The notes under the pieces are model-generated. The model was not told the origin of the DNA. It saw only the letters and a list, made by a program, of their open reading frames with translations, and did not search any database. From assembly GCA_946537975.1 (NCBI GenBank), contig CAMNGG010000339.1, positions 1-33,004 of the forward strand: a stretch of 33,004 bases of DNA, given 5' to 3'. Origin of the DNA: an uncultured Treponema sp. (GTDB lineage Bacteria; Spirochaetota; Spirochaetia; Treponematales; Treponemataceae). Of the stretch, positions 9,245-18,361 are shown in pieces. Each line of letters opens with the position of its first letter. Position 1 is the stretch's first letter. A program made the translations under genes and the position numbers.

Positions 9245-10443
9245 GATTTTACTTTTTCGCCAAAGGTATCAGGATGATTTTTATCAAACTGTTCATTTGC
9301 CCACATTACAGTAACAAGATTTTCAGTTTCAGAAAGATTGATAATGTTATGTGTATAACCAGGAAGCATGTGTACAGCCTGAATATTATCTCCACTTACC
9401 TCAAACTCAATTACTTCATCAGTCCCAATTTTTCGTTCCTGAATAAGTGCATGACCACTAACAACAATAAAGAATTCCCATTTTGTATTGTGCCAGTGTT
9501 CTCCTTTTGTAATTCCCGGCTTAGAAATATTTACACTGAACTGGCCACAATTTGCTGTTTTTAGCAGCTCAGTAAAACTTCCACGGTCATCACAGTTCAT
9601 TTTAAGTGGAAATGCAACTTTTTCTTTTGGAAGATATGAAAGATAAGTTGAATATAGTTTCTTTGAAAAAGAATTATTTGGAATCTCAGGCATAACTATA
9701 TTCTGAGGCTGATTTTTGAAAGATTCCAGAATATCAACAATCTCACCAAGAGTTACTTTATGGGTAACAGGAACATAGCAGTATTTTCCATCTGATTTCT
9801 CAACTGGATTCAATCCGTCATATTCACAATGATGTTCCTTTCCACTCAAAGCCGCCATCATTTCTTCCATCAAATCATCAATGTAAAGAAGTTCAAGCTC
9901 GGTATTACGATCATTTACCTGGATAGGTAAATCATTCGCAATATTATTGCAAAAGGTTGCTACAGCGCTATTGTAATTTGGACGACACCATTTACCAAAG
10001 AGATTTGGAAAGCGGTAAACAAGAACTTTTACCCCACTCTCTTTTCCATAATCAAAGAAGAGATTTTCTCCAGCAAGCTTTGATTTACCGTAATCAGATT
10101 CTCCGTAACGTCCTATCAAAGTTGCCTGAATAGAAGAAGAAAGCATCACAGGAGCTTTATTATTATGTTTTTTAAGCGTATCCAGAAGCGTTGAAGCGAA
10201 ACCAAAGTTTCCGCTCATAAACTCTGAAGTTTCTTTTGGACGGTTTACTCCGGCCAGATTGAAAACAAAATCTGCCTTGGAACAATAATCGTCAAGTTCT
10301 GCTTCTGTTGAATCAATATCATACTCAAAAATATTCTCAATAGAAAAGGAGCGAGTCTTATCTTTTCCATCGCGAATGTTCTTAAGATTCTCGCAGAGAT
10401 TACGGCCTACAAAACCTTTTGCGCCAGTTACAAGTATGTTCAT
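9241..10443 (-). CDS. FnlB/CapF/WbjC bifunctional UDP-sugar reductase with C-terminal cupin (ORF track start at 10482 probably too far upstream)
   Basis: MNILVTGAKGFVGRNLCENL, YRFPNLFGKWCRPNYNSAVATFCNNIANDLPIQVNDRNTELELLYIDDL, cupin region HWHNTKWEFFIVVSGHALIQ. The upstream MLKQVQHDFIGI extension is translated from an intergenic repeat. Confidence 0.88.
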   Translation of the reverse strand: MNILVTGAKGFVGRNLCENLKNIRDGKDKTRSFSIENIFEYDIDSTEAELDDYCSKADFVFNLAGVNRPKETSEFMSGNFGFASTLLDTLKKHNNKAPVMLSSSIQATLIGRYGESDYGKSKLAGENLFFDYGKESGVKVLVYRFPNLFGKWCRPNYNSAVATFCNNIANDLPIQVNDRNTELELLYIDDLMEEMMAALSGKEHHCEYDGLNPVEKSDGKYCYVPVTHKVTLGEIVDILESFKNQPQNIVMPEIPNNSFSKKLYSTYLSYLPKEKVAFPLKMNCDDRGSFTELLKTANCGQFSVNISKPGITKGEHWHNTKWEFFIVVSGHALIQERKIGTDEVIEFEVSGDNIQAVHMLPGYTHNIINLSETENLVTVMWANEQFDKNHPDTFGEKVKS

Positions 10444-10458
10444 AATTATCCCTATAAA

Positions 10459-10517
10459 GTCATGCTGAACTTGTTTCAGCATCTAACATCTAGATTCCGA
10501 AACAAGTTCGGAATGAC
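10459..10517. repeat. 59-bp inverted-repeat element of two hairpins (REP/RPE-like intergenic repeat)
   Basis: Left arm GTCATGCTGAACTTGTTTCAGCATCT (10459-10484), 7-nt spacer AACATCT, right arm AGATTCCGAAACAAGTTCGGAATGAC (10492-10517). Each arm forms its own hairpin. Confidence 0.85.
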
Positions 10518-10523
10518 ATACTT

Positions 10524-11573
10524 TTATTTTCCGTTTTTCCAAGCTTCAAGAGCTTCGTTTACATAATCTGTTGTAAGAATCTTTTTAACAGTTCCATCAA
10601 CATCAAGACGGTTTGTATTATGACTAGTGTAAGCTTCATCAGCCATTGTATGAACATCACCTTTTACAACAAACTTATCATAGTTCAAATCACGACTGTC
10701 AGCGGCAACTCTGTAATAGCCGCCCATATCTTCACTACGCAAACGTTCCTCGCGAGTCATAAGAGTTTCATAAAGTTTTTCACCATGACGAGTACCAATA
10801 ATATTTGTTCCTGTATCTCCGAAGAGCTTCTGTACAGCTTTTGCCAAATCGCCAATTGTTGAGGCATCAGATTTCTGAATAAACAAATCACCTGGATTAG
10901 CATGTTCAAATGCAAATTTTACCAGATCAACAGCCTCATCAAGATTCATAAGGAAGCGTGTCATATTTGGATCTGTAATGGTAATAGGATTTCCAGCCTT
11001 AATCTGGTCAATGAACAAAGGAATTACCGAACCACGAGAGCACATTACATTACCATAACGAGTACATGCAATAACAGTATCACCACGCTCAGCTGCTACA
11101 CGTGCATTTGCATAGATAACGTGTTCCATCATAGCCTTACTTATTCCCATAGCGTTAATTGGATATGCAGCTTTATCTGTAGAAAGACAAACAATTCTTT
11201 TTACTTTTGCTTCAATTGCTGCATGAAGCATATTATCTGTTCCAATTACATTTGTACGAACAGCTTCCATCGGGAAGAATTCGCAAGATGGAACTTGTTT
11301 AAGTGCCGCTGCATGAAAAATGTAATCTACTCCAGGCATTGCATCTTTAATACTCTGTGGATTACGTACATCACCAATATAAAACTTTACTTTCTTTGCA
11401 AGGTCAGGATGCTTTGCCTGTAAATCATGACGCATGTCATCCTGTTTTTTTTCATCACGGCTGAAAATACGGATTTCGCCGATATCTGATTCTAAGAAAT
11501 GTTTAAGTACAGTGTTTCCGAAGGAACCTGTACCTCCTGTAATGAGCAATGTTGCTCCGTTAAATGTTGACAT
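10524..11573 (-). CDS. FnlA/CapE/WbjB UDP-GlcNAc 4,6-dehydratase/5-epimerase
   Basis: 349 aa; LLITGGTGSFGNTVLKHFL, IRIFSRDEKKQDDMRH, AALKQVPSCEFFPMEAVRTNVIGT, STDKAAYPINAMGISKAMME. Confidence 0.88.
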   Translation of the reverse strand: MSTFNGATLLITGGTGSFGNTVLKHFLESDIGEIRIFSRDEKKQDDMRHDLQAKHPDLAKKVKFYIGDVRNPQSIKDAMPGVDYIFHAAALKQVPSCEFFPMEAVRTNVIGTDNMLHAAIEAKVKRIVCLSTDKAAYPINAMGISKAMMEHVIYANARVAAERGDTVIACTRYGNVMCSRGSVIPLFIDQIKAGNPITITDPNMTRFLMNLDEAVDLVKFAFEHANPGDLFIQKSDASTIGDLAKAVQKLFGDTGTNIIGTRHGEKLYETLMTREERLRSEDMGGYYRVAADSRDLNYDKFVVKGDVHTMADEAYTSHNTNRLDVDGTVKKILTTDYVNEALEAWKNGK

Positions 11574-11601
11574 AATACTACTCCTGTTATATATAAGTTT
11601 A

Positions 11602-12522
11602 TCAAATACGAGTTCTATATAATAATTTCACAATTAATTTTGAAAGAAATGGGGGAAGAACTGATAAAGAGCAAAAAACTAAAGCGCGTATATTATAATT
11701 CAAATAGGGTTGTAGTAATTGCCTAACTTTTTTATTTTTCCCGAATTTAATTAAATATTTTGCAGTTGTAAAATCTCGTAAAAATGCAATTTTCTTAACA
11801 GTTTCTGGAAATCTACTTTCAATATTCCCATCAAGTTTTTTTAAATTATCAAGTGCGATACCATATTCAATTCCAATTCTTTCTTCAACTTGAAGTGTAG
11901 TCATTTTTTTATGTATTCGATAAATTACTAAAGGTTCTGACACATATAAAGAATTCCAATTATATGCAATTCTTGAAAATAATTCAAATTCCTCTGCATA
12001 TTGAAAATCAATATTAAAAAAATGATCTAATCCATTTAAAGCTTCTTTTCTTATCATAAAGGAACTTAGACAAAAACTATAATTTCCAACTAGTTCAGGA
12101 AAAGTTAATTTCTTTGTCAGCCCCTTTTTATCAAAAATATCAGTTTTACCTGATAGCATATTAAATCTCTTGAAATTTGTAAAAACCATTCCTATCGTTA
12201 AATCAGATTCTAAAAATTCAACTTGTTTTTTTAATTTATCAACTTCCCAAATATCATCACAATCAATAAAAGCAATATATTTTCCTTTTGAAAGTTTTAA
12301 GGCTTCATTTCGAGCAGCTCCTAATGATAAAAAATCTTTACTCTCATAATAATGTAATCTGTTATCAAATGTTTTTGCAATTTGTTCACTTGAATCTTCT
12401 GAAAAATTATTAAAAAAAATAATTTCAAAATCTTGATATGTTTGTTTTTTAATTGAATCTAAAGTATCAGCTAAGAATTCTGCACCATTATGACAATTAA
12501 TAATAATACTAACTGTAGACAT
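11602..12522 (-). CDS. Glycosyltransferase family 2
   Basis: 306 aa; STVSIIINCHNGAEFLADTLDSIKKQTYQDFEIIFFNN...GKYIAFIDCDDIW. Confidence 0.88.
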   Translation of the reverse strand: MSTVSIIINCHNGAEFLADTLDSIKKQTYQDFEIIFFNNFSEDSSEQIAKTFDNRLHYYESKDFLSLGAARNEALKLSKGKYIAFIDCDDIWEVDKLKKQVEFLESDLTIGMVFTNFKRFNMLSGKTDIFDKKGLTKKLTFPELVGNYSFCLSSFMIRKEALNGLDHFFNIDFQYAEEFELFSRIAYNWNSLYVSEPLVIYRIHKKMTTLQVEERIGIEYGIALDNLKKLDGNIESRFPETVKKIAFLRDFTTAKYLIKFGKNKKVRQLLQPYLNYNIRALVFCSLSVLPPFLSKLIVKLLYRTRI

Positions 12523-12523
12523 T

Positions 12524-13783
12524 TTATAACACTCCTTCGTTAGGCTTAGTCCAAGTAAATATACACATACATAAACAATATATTAATAGGCCAAACGATG
12601 TAACTAAATATGGATTACTATATGACGCAACCATTATTGCAAATAATGCTGCTAAAGAGCATAATTTCAAAGAAGACAAAGAAAACTTACTATTTTTTGT
12701 ACCATGAATTTGATAATATATCATAGAAAAGAAAGGATATAGAAAGCACAGTAATCCAATTATTCCGACTTTTGAAACAATATCATGAAAGACCATTTCA
12801 ACTCGTCCATCTCTTAATAAAATATGAGCGCCAGCGCCATTGCCAATAAAAATATGTTTATACATCAAATCTTTTAACATATATGTCATTTCAAGACGTA
12901 TATTATTACTTTCCGTTTCATTATTATGAAAAAATCTATTTATAAAAAAATTAATTATATCGCTATCTTGTTTTAATAAAATGATAAGTGAAAGTAAAAT
13001 CATTAATAAACTAATTATTAATATTTTTATAATTCTTTTTCTCGAATTCTTAGAAACCTTAGAATAATTCATAAGTACAAAAATAGAAGCTAAAACAACA
13101 CCTGCAATTATACCTCTTGAATAAGTCAAGAAAATTCCAATAAAATTAATAACTAATAATATAAAATTGAATAATTTCCCTTTATCAATATAAAAGCATA
13201 GAGAAAGAAAAAATGCAATTATTTGAAGTAATATACCTGAAAACATAATTCGCAAAGTATTTCCATCTTGATACATCATATTCATTAAATCAAAATACCT
13301 AACAAAATCCATTAATACAGAATGTAACGAAGGCTTTCTTATAGCTGCAAATAATAATAGAAAACTTAATAATGACAGTGTGGTTCCCAAAAAAACTAAT
13401 AATTTTATTAAAATATATAATTGTTTCTTTGTTTTTACAGAGAATAATAAACAAGGTAAAAAAATAAAATAAACATATCCTTTTAGAAATTCATTTGCAA
13501 TATCTAAATCTTGTTTAATAAAAACAGCTCTTACATATGAAAGGAAGAGTAATAATATATAAATAATTACACAAACAGAAAATTGGTTTATTATGACTTT
13601 CTTCTTTGTACATAATAAGATAAAGGTTGAGCCTAAAACCGATGCAAAGAGAATATAACGAAGATAATCCATTTCATTACCAGAAAGCAGACGTCCCAAA
13701 TGGAAAACACTATCTAGTATAAAAATACAAACAAAAAAGAAAGAAAGTTCGTATAATTTTATTGATTTCATTACTCTATTCAT
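12524..13783 (-). CDS. Wzy-like O-antigen/polysaccharide polymerase or ligase
   Basis: 419 aa, many hydrophobic segments, TYSRGIIAGVVLA motif, large loop with GNGAGAH; context of the polysaccharide locus. Confidence 0.7.
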   Translation of the reverse strand: MNRVMKSIKLYELSFFFVCIFILDSVFHLGRLLSGNEMDYLRYILFASVLGSTFILLCTKKKVIINQFSVCVIIYILLLFLSYVRAVFIKQDLDIANEFLKGYVYFIFLPCLLFSVKTKKQLYILIKLLVFLGTTLSLLSFLLLFAAIRKPSLHSVLMDFVRYFDLMNMMYQDGNTLRIMFSGILLQIIAFFLSLCFYIDKGKLFNFILLVINFIGIFLTYSRGIIAGVVLASIFVLMNYSKVSKNSRKRIIKILIISLLMILLSLIILLKQDSDIINFFINRFFHNNETESNNIRLEMTYMLKDLMYKHIFIGNGAGAHILLRDGRVEMVFHDIVSKVGIIGLLCFLYPFFSMIYYQIHGTKNSKFSLSSLKLCSLAALFAIMVASYSNPYLVTSFGLLIYCLCMCIFTWTKPNEGVL

Positions 13784-15029
13784 TTTTTAGTAAACTTAAA
13801 AATTTATCTTGTATTGCATGCTTATTGTGATTACTTAAGTACTTATCATATGCTTTATTAACAAACTCAATTCTTTTTACTTCAGAAGAAAGCAATATAT
13901 TTAATTGAGAATCAATATTTTCAGGATTTGTAACACAGCATGAAATATCTTTTAAGTAATCTATAGAACTTATATTGGCTGGTCCAATAGCTAAAATTGC
14001 TTTCTTTAGTGACATATATTCTGGAACTTTTGTTGATAGAGATAATCTTGTTTTTTCTATATTTTTTTGAGAAAAAGATTCTATAAAAACTAAAATATCA
14101 GCTTGATTTAGAATTATTTTTAGTTCCTCTTGGTTTAAGGAACCTTTATACTTGCTAACACCTTCAACCTCTATATTCTTGAGATTTTTTTTTGTTGGAA
14201 TATTATTTGTATATATTGAAAGGCAAGCATGCGTTTTATTCTCCATATTATAACGAGTTAAAGCATCAATTAACATCTTTATGGTTTTATCTCTACCGTA
14301 ATACAAGCTTCCAGCATAAACAAAGTTGATTGTATTCTTATCATTAAGAAGTTTTTTTTGATTTTTCAAAAATAACTCATCTGCCATATTTACAATTACA
14401 TAACTATTTATATTAAATAGTTTGTCATAACATTGTTTCATCATTGGTGAAACAACAAATAATTTATCAACTTTTTGAATTGCATTTCTTAACAATAACA
14501 GATTATGATTTCGACGTATTCTACCGAATAAAAAATCACTTTTTCTTGGTAAGATATAATCATCAGTAATATATATATATAATCGACAATTAAATTTATT
14601 TACTATATAATCACATATTTCATATGAAAAAAATGTATCACCAGCAACGAAAAAAACAATATTAGGATTAATTCTTTCTAACCAAATATCTAAACTTTTT
14701 GTCCACCAATGTTTATGCCAAATTAAATCTCTAACGCTACAGGTAAATGTATTACGAGGTAATTTTCGTGAAGTACTACAAGAGTCTTTTCTTTCTTCTT
14801 TTCTAACAAAGATTTCTCCACCTATCGTCTTTTTATAATATCCTTTTATTACGTTAACATCATTGATTCTAAAATATCTATAACCTTCAATCTCAGGTGT
14901 TTCAGATGAGAAATATAACTGATTTATTTCATCTTTAGGCAAAGAATCAAAAAAAGAATATAAAGTCTTTCCATTATTCTTTGTCCTACTTAGTACATTA
15001 TTACTTATTATTAATATTCTATCTTTCAT
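13776..15029 (-). CDS. Glycosyltransferase family 4-like
   Basis: 417 aa; INFVYAGSLYYGRDKTIKMLIDAL...ADILVFIESFSQKNIEKTRLSLSTKVPEYMSLKKAILAIGP. Confidence 0.7.
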   Translation of the reverse strand: MKDRILIISNNVLSRTKNNGKTLYSFFDSLPKDEINQLYFSSETPEIEGYRYFRINDVNVIKGYYKKTIGGEIFVRKEERKDSCSTSRKLPRNTFTCSVRDLIWHKHWWTKSLDIWLERINPNIVFFVAGDTFFSYEICDYIVNKFNCRLYIYITDDYILPRKSDFLFGRIRRNHNLLLLRNAIQKVDKLFVVSPMMKQCYDKLFNINSYVIVNMADELFLKNQKKLLNDKNTINFVYAGSLYYGRDKTIKMLIDALTRYNMENKTHACLSIYTNNIPTKKNLKNIEVEGVSKYKGSLNQEELKIILNQADILVFIESFSQKNIEKTRLSLSTKVPEYMSLKKAILAIGPANISSIDYLKDISCCVTNPENIDSQLNILLSSEVKRIEFVNKAYDKYLSNHNKHAIQDKFLSLLKNE

Positions 15030-15036
15030 AATTATA

Positions 15037-16023
15037 TTAGTTATTTTTATAAAATAAAGAGTTTTTAATTATTTCTTTTAAATCATAAATGAAGAAGGAT
15101 ATTGTAACGCTTATTATTAAAGTTACTAAATATATGTAAAGTGCATCAGATAATTTAATAATATTTTGAACAACTCCAATAATCATTGGATGTATTAAAT
15201 ATATTACCATACTTGAAAATCTCAGTCTTAATGCATGTCTATAATCAATTGAAAATATTGTTGGATTTTGAATAAAAACTTCAAAAATAATTATCATAAT
15301 TAATATATTAATATAAAATGAAGCAATATTTGGATTCCTTTTATGAATCAACCAGCGTATTATAAAATATACAAGCACAACTCCATATACAATCTTTTTT
15401 TTCATACTATATTTTAATGATACATTAAATTCTCGTACTAATATACCAAAGGAATTATATATAAAATTCTTATTAAAAATTCAGTGTAATAATTTCCATA
15501 ATGAGTTAGGCTTCTTAAATGAATTATATTATGAATATTTAATATAAAAATTTAATAATACACAAGATATAAAAATACAAATTTTTATATATTTATTATC
15601 CATTTTATAGAACACAAAAAAAAATAAAATTGAACATATAATAATTCCAAATAAATACCATAAATGCCCTAATGTGATATTTTCTAAAAAGAAATAACGC
15701 CAATTCATATATATATATCCAGCTTTATATTGAGCATATATCATTGTTGTATAATTTATAACATCACCTAATAATATAAGAAAAAACATTCTTTCTATAT
15801 GCTTTATTAGTTTATTTTTATCAGCATTTCTAAAAAAATAACCAGAAGTCATAGCAAAAAAAGGAACTGGAAACGACCATATAGTTTTTTGTAATGAAGA
15901 TTGTGAAAAGAAATTACAATGTATTGAAACAACAATAAGTGCCATTATAAATCTAACTATATCTATAGAAATATTTATATTTGATTTTTCGAAGTTTCTT
16001 TGAATTTTATTGTCTCCATCCAT
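15037..16023 (-). pseudogene. Acyltransferase family 3 (OafA/WecH-like), interrupted by two in-frame stop codons
   Basis: ORFs 15529-16023 and 15037-15405 are in the same frame; the 123 nt between them read YNSFKKPNSLWKLLH*IFNKNFIYNSFGILVREFNVSLKYS. Stops are TAA (15529-15531) and TGA (15481-15483). Acyltransferase-like IVRFIMALIVVSIHCNFF and PVPFFAMTSGYFF in the N-terminal part. Confidence 0.75.
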
Positions 16024-16483
16024 AGTTTATTTCCTTTAATTCTTTTTTATTCGATTCATCTTCTGTATGAATTCCCGGTATCACATCCATCAACATAGAT
16101 ATACCATCTCCAATCCCCTGAAAAGCCATCCATAATCCAGGTGCTACTGTAAGACGTTTATAATTATCCTTTGCAGATAACACCACATCCTCAAATTGTC
16201 CATATGTGGAGCTTCCTTCACGATCATCATAAATGACAAACCGAATAGCTCCCACAGGTACAACTATATTGAGTGTGTAGCGATTATGTCGTTTCCATCC
16301 TTTTATCGCCCCCTTCTCTATCTGAGAAAAATAAGCCTCACCAAAACCGCAAAAGCCTTCACTATTTGATTTTATTGCATGGAAAATATTACCTTTTGGA
16401 ACGGTAATCTGTTTTTCATCATGCAGAGTAACACCTTCAATCATACTATTTTGTCCACTCCAATTTCTGATCTGCAGCTTCAT
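16007..16483 (-). CDS. RmlC-like cupin (dTDP-4-dehydrorhamnose 3,5-epimerase family), probably acting on a CDP-sugar
   Basis: 158 aa; FGEAYFSQIEKGAIKGWKRHNRYTLNIVVPVGAIRFVIYDDREGS...APGLWMAFQG; overlaps the end of the RfbG ORF. Confidence 0.75.
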   Translation of the reverse strand: MKLQIRNWSGQNSMIEGVTLHDEKQITVPKGNIFHAIKSNSEGFCGFGEAYFSQIEKGAIKGWKRHNRYTLNIVVPVGAIRFVIYDDREGSSTYGQFEDVVLSAKDNYKRLTVAPGLWMAFQGIGDGISMLMDVIPGIHTEDESNKKELKEINYGWRQ

Positions 16484-17546
16484 TCATATAGAATTCTATC
16501 TGCTTTTTAGTAAGTGCATACATATCTTCGCCAGACTTTTCATAATATGCCTTGTACCACTCTGCAATTACTTTTACACACTGTTCGTAATGTAAGGTTG
16601 AATGCCAGTGTAAATATGCTAAAGCCTTATCACAGTTAAGTTTGAGGAGTTTTGCCTCTTCAAAAGGAATGTTACCTGTAATTTTAGATGCTTTAGATTT
16701 ATCTATACCCCAGTTTTCTGCCAAATCTTGAGTAAGTTCAAATACAGTTTTTGTCTGCTCAGCACGTGGACCAAAGTTATAGGCTTCGCCATTTGAAGAT
16801 TTTCCTTCATATAAGTTCTGACCTAGTGTGAGATAACCGCTCAGTGGCTCAAGAACATGCTGCCATGGTCTGGTTGCATTAGGGCTACGGATTTCTACAG
16901 TCTCTCCTTTTGAAAAAGCTTTTACGCAATCTACAATAATACGATCTTTTGCCCAGTCTCCGCCACCAATTACGTTTCCTGCACGAGCAACACCAAACTT
17001 GATATTCTTCATATCTTTAATAAATGAATTCCAGTAACAACGGATTGTAAGTTCTGCTGCACCTTTTGAACCAGAATAAACATCCTTGCCACCCATTTCA
17101 TCTGTTTCACGGTAGCCCCAAATCCATTCAACATTGTTGTAGGCTTTATCACTAGTAATCAGAACGCAAGTACAATCCCAGGTAATATTTCGAATAGCTT
17201 CAAGGACACTAGCAGTACCAACAACATTAGTTGTGATTGTATCAAAAGGTTCTTTATAAGAAGTTGAAACAATTGCCTGTGCAGCAAGGTGGAAAATGAA
17301 ATCTGGTTTTACAGTTTGTACATATTCATTAAATTTTTCTTTGTCTCGAATATCACCAAATTCATTCTTGATTTTACTTCCTAATTCCAAAACTTCATAC
17401 ATTGCAGGTTCTGTTGGAACGCTAAGAGAATAACCAAAAACCTCTGCACCAAGCATTGTAAGCCAGGTAGAAAGCCAACTTCCCTTAAAGCCAGTATTTC
17501 CTGTAATCAGAACTTTTTTATTTTTATATACATTGTTGAATGCCAC
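16446..17546 (-). CDS. rfbG: CDP-glucose 4,6-dehydratase
   Basis: 366 aa; VLITGNTGFKGSWLSTWLTMLGAEVFGYSL...HLAAQAIVSTSYKEPFDTITTNVVGT...ITSDKAYNNVEWIWGYRETDEMGGKDVYSGSKGAAEL. Confidence 0.92.
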   Translation of the reverse strand: MAFNNVYKNKKVLITGNTGFKGSWLSTWLTMLGAEVFGYSLSVPTEPAMYEVLELGSKIKNEFGDIRDKEKFNEYVQTVKPDFIFHLAAQAIVSTSYKEPFDTITTNVVGTASVLEAIRNITWDCTCVLITSDKAYNNVEWIWGYRETDEMGGKDVYSGSKGAAELTIRCYWNSFIKDMKNIKFGVARAGNVIGGGDWAKDRIIVDCVKAFSKGETVEIRSPNATRPWQHVLEPLSGYLTLGQNLYEGKSSNGEAYNFGPRAEQTKTVFELTQDLAENWGIDKSKASKITGNIPFEEAKLLKLNCDKALAYLHWHSTLHYEQCVKVIAEWYKAYYEKSGEDMYALTKKQIEFYMNEAADQKLEWTK

Positions 17547-17558
17547 TTTGTATTCTCC

Positions 17559-18332
17559 TTATTTCCACAATTTCCATGGAGCTTTATTTTCAGCCCAAAG
17601 AGCTTCAAGTTTCTGTTTATCGCGTAAAGTATCCATACACTGCCAGAAACCTGTATGCTTAAAGCAAACCATCTCGCCTGATTCTGCAATTTTTTCCATA
17701 GGCTCCTGTTCAAACATAACAGTTTCGTCTTTTACAAAATCAAGAACTTTTGGTTCAAGTACCATAAACCCACCGTTAATCCAGCCTACATCAAGAGAGC
17801 TTTTTTCGCGGAATGAAACTACCTTATCACCATCAAAATCAATATTGCCATATCGTCCACTTGGATGAATACTTGTTATAGTCGCAAGTTTTTTATGTTC
17901 TTTATGGAAAGCAAGAAGCTCTTTTATATTTACATCAGAAACACCATCGCCATAAGTCATAAAGAAAGGCTCGGTTCCTATATACTCGCGAACTTTTTTT
18001 AAGCGGCCACCAGTTCCAGCGTTAAGGCCAGTATCAACAACAGTCACCTTCCACTGCTCTGAATGCTTGTTATGAACAATCATCTCATTACCTTTTGTAA
18101 AGTCAAAAGTGATATCACTGGTGTGCAGGAAATAATTTGCGAACCATTCTTTTATAACTTCCTGCTTATATCCTGCACAAATGATAAATTCATTGATTCC
18201 ATAAAAAGAATACAACTTCATTATATGCCAGATAATTGGCATACCACCGATTTCAATCATTGGTTTAGGTTTGAACTGACTTTCCTCAGAAATACGTGTT
18301 CCAAAGCCACCTGCAAGAATTACTGCTTTCAT
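17559..18332 (-). CDS. rfbF: Glucose-1-phosphate cytidylyltransferase
   Basis: 257 aa; MKAVILAGGFGTRISEESQFKPKPMIEIGGMPIIWHIMKLYSFYGINEFIICAGYK. Confidence 0.93.
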   Translation of the reverse strand: MKAVILAGGFGTRISEESQFKPKPMIEIGGMPIIWHIMKLYSFYGINEFIICAGYKQEVIKEWFANYFLHTSDITFDFTKGNEMIVHNKHSEQWKVTVVDTGLNAGTGGRLKKVREYIGTEPFFMTYGDGVSDVNIKELLAFHKEHKKLATITSIHPSGRYGNIDFDGDKVVSFREKSSLDVGWINGGFMVLEPKVLDFVKDETVMFEQEPMEKIAESGEMVCFKHTGFWQCMDTLRDKQKLEALWAENKAPWKLWK

Positions 18333-18361
18333 AATAGAAACTCCGAAATTTATTATATTTA

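Noticed and set aside
10902-11423. 173-aa plus-strand ORF
   Set aside because: Lies entirely antisense to the clear FnlA/CapE gene; Cys/Ser/Ile-rich translation typical of shadow ORFs.
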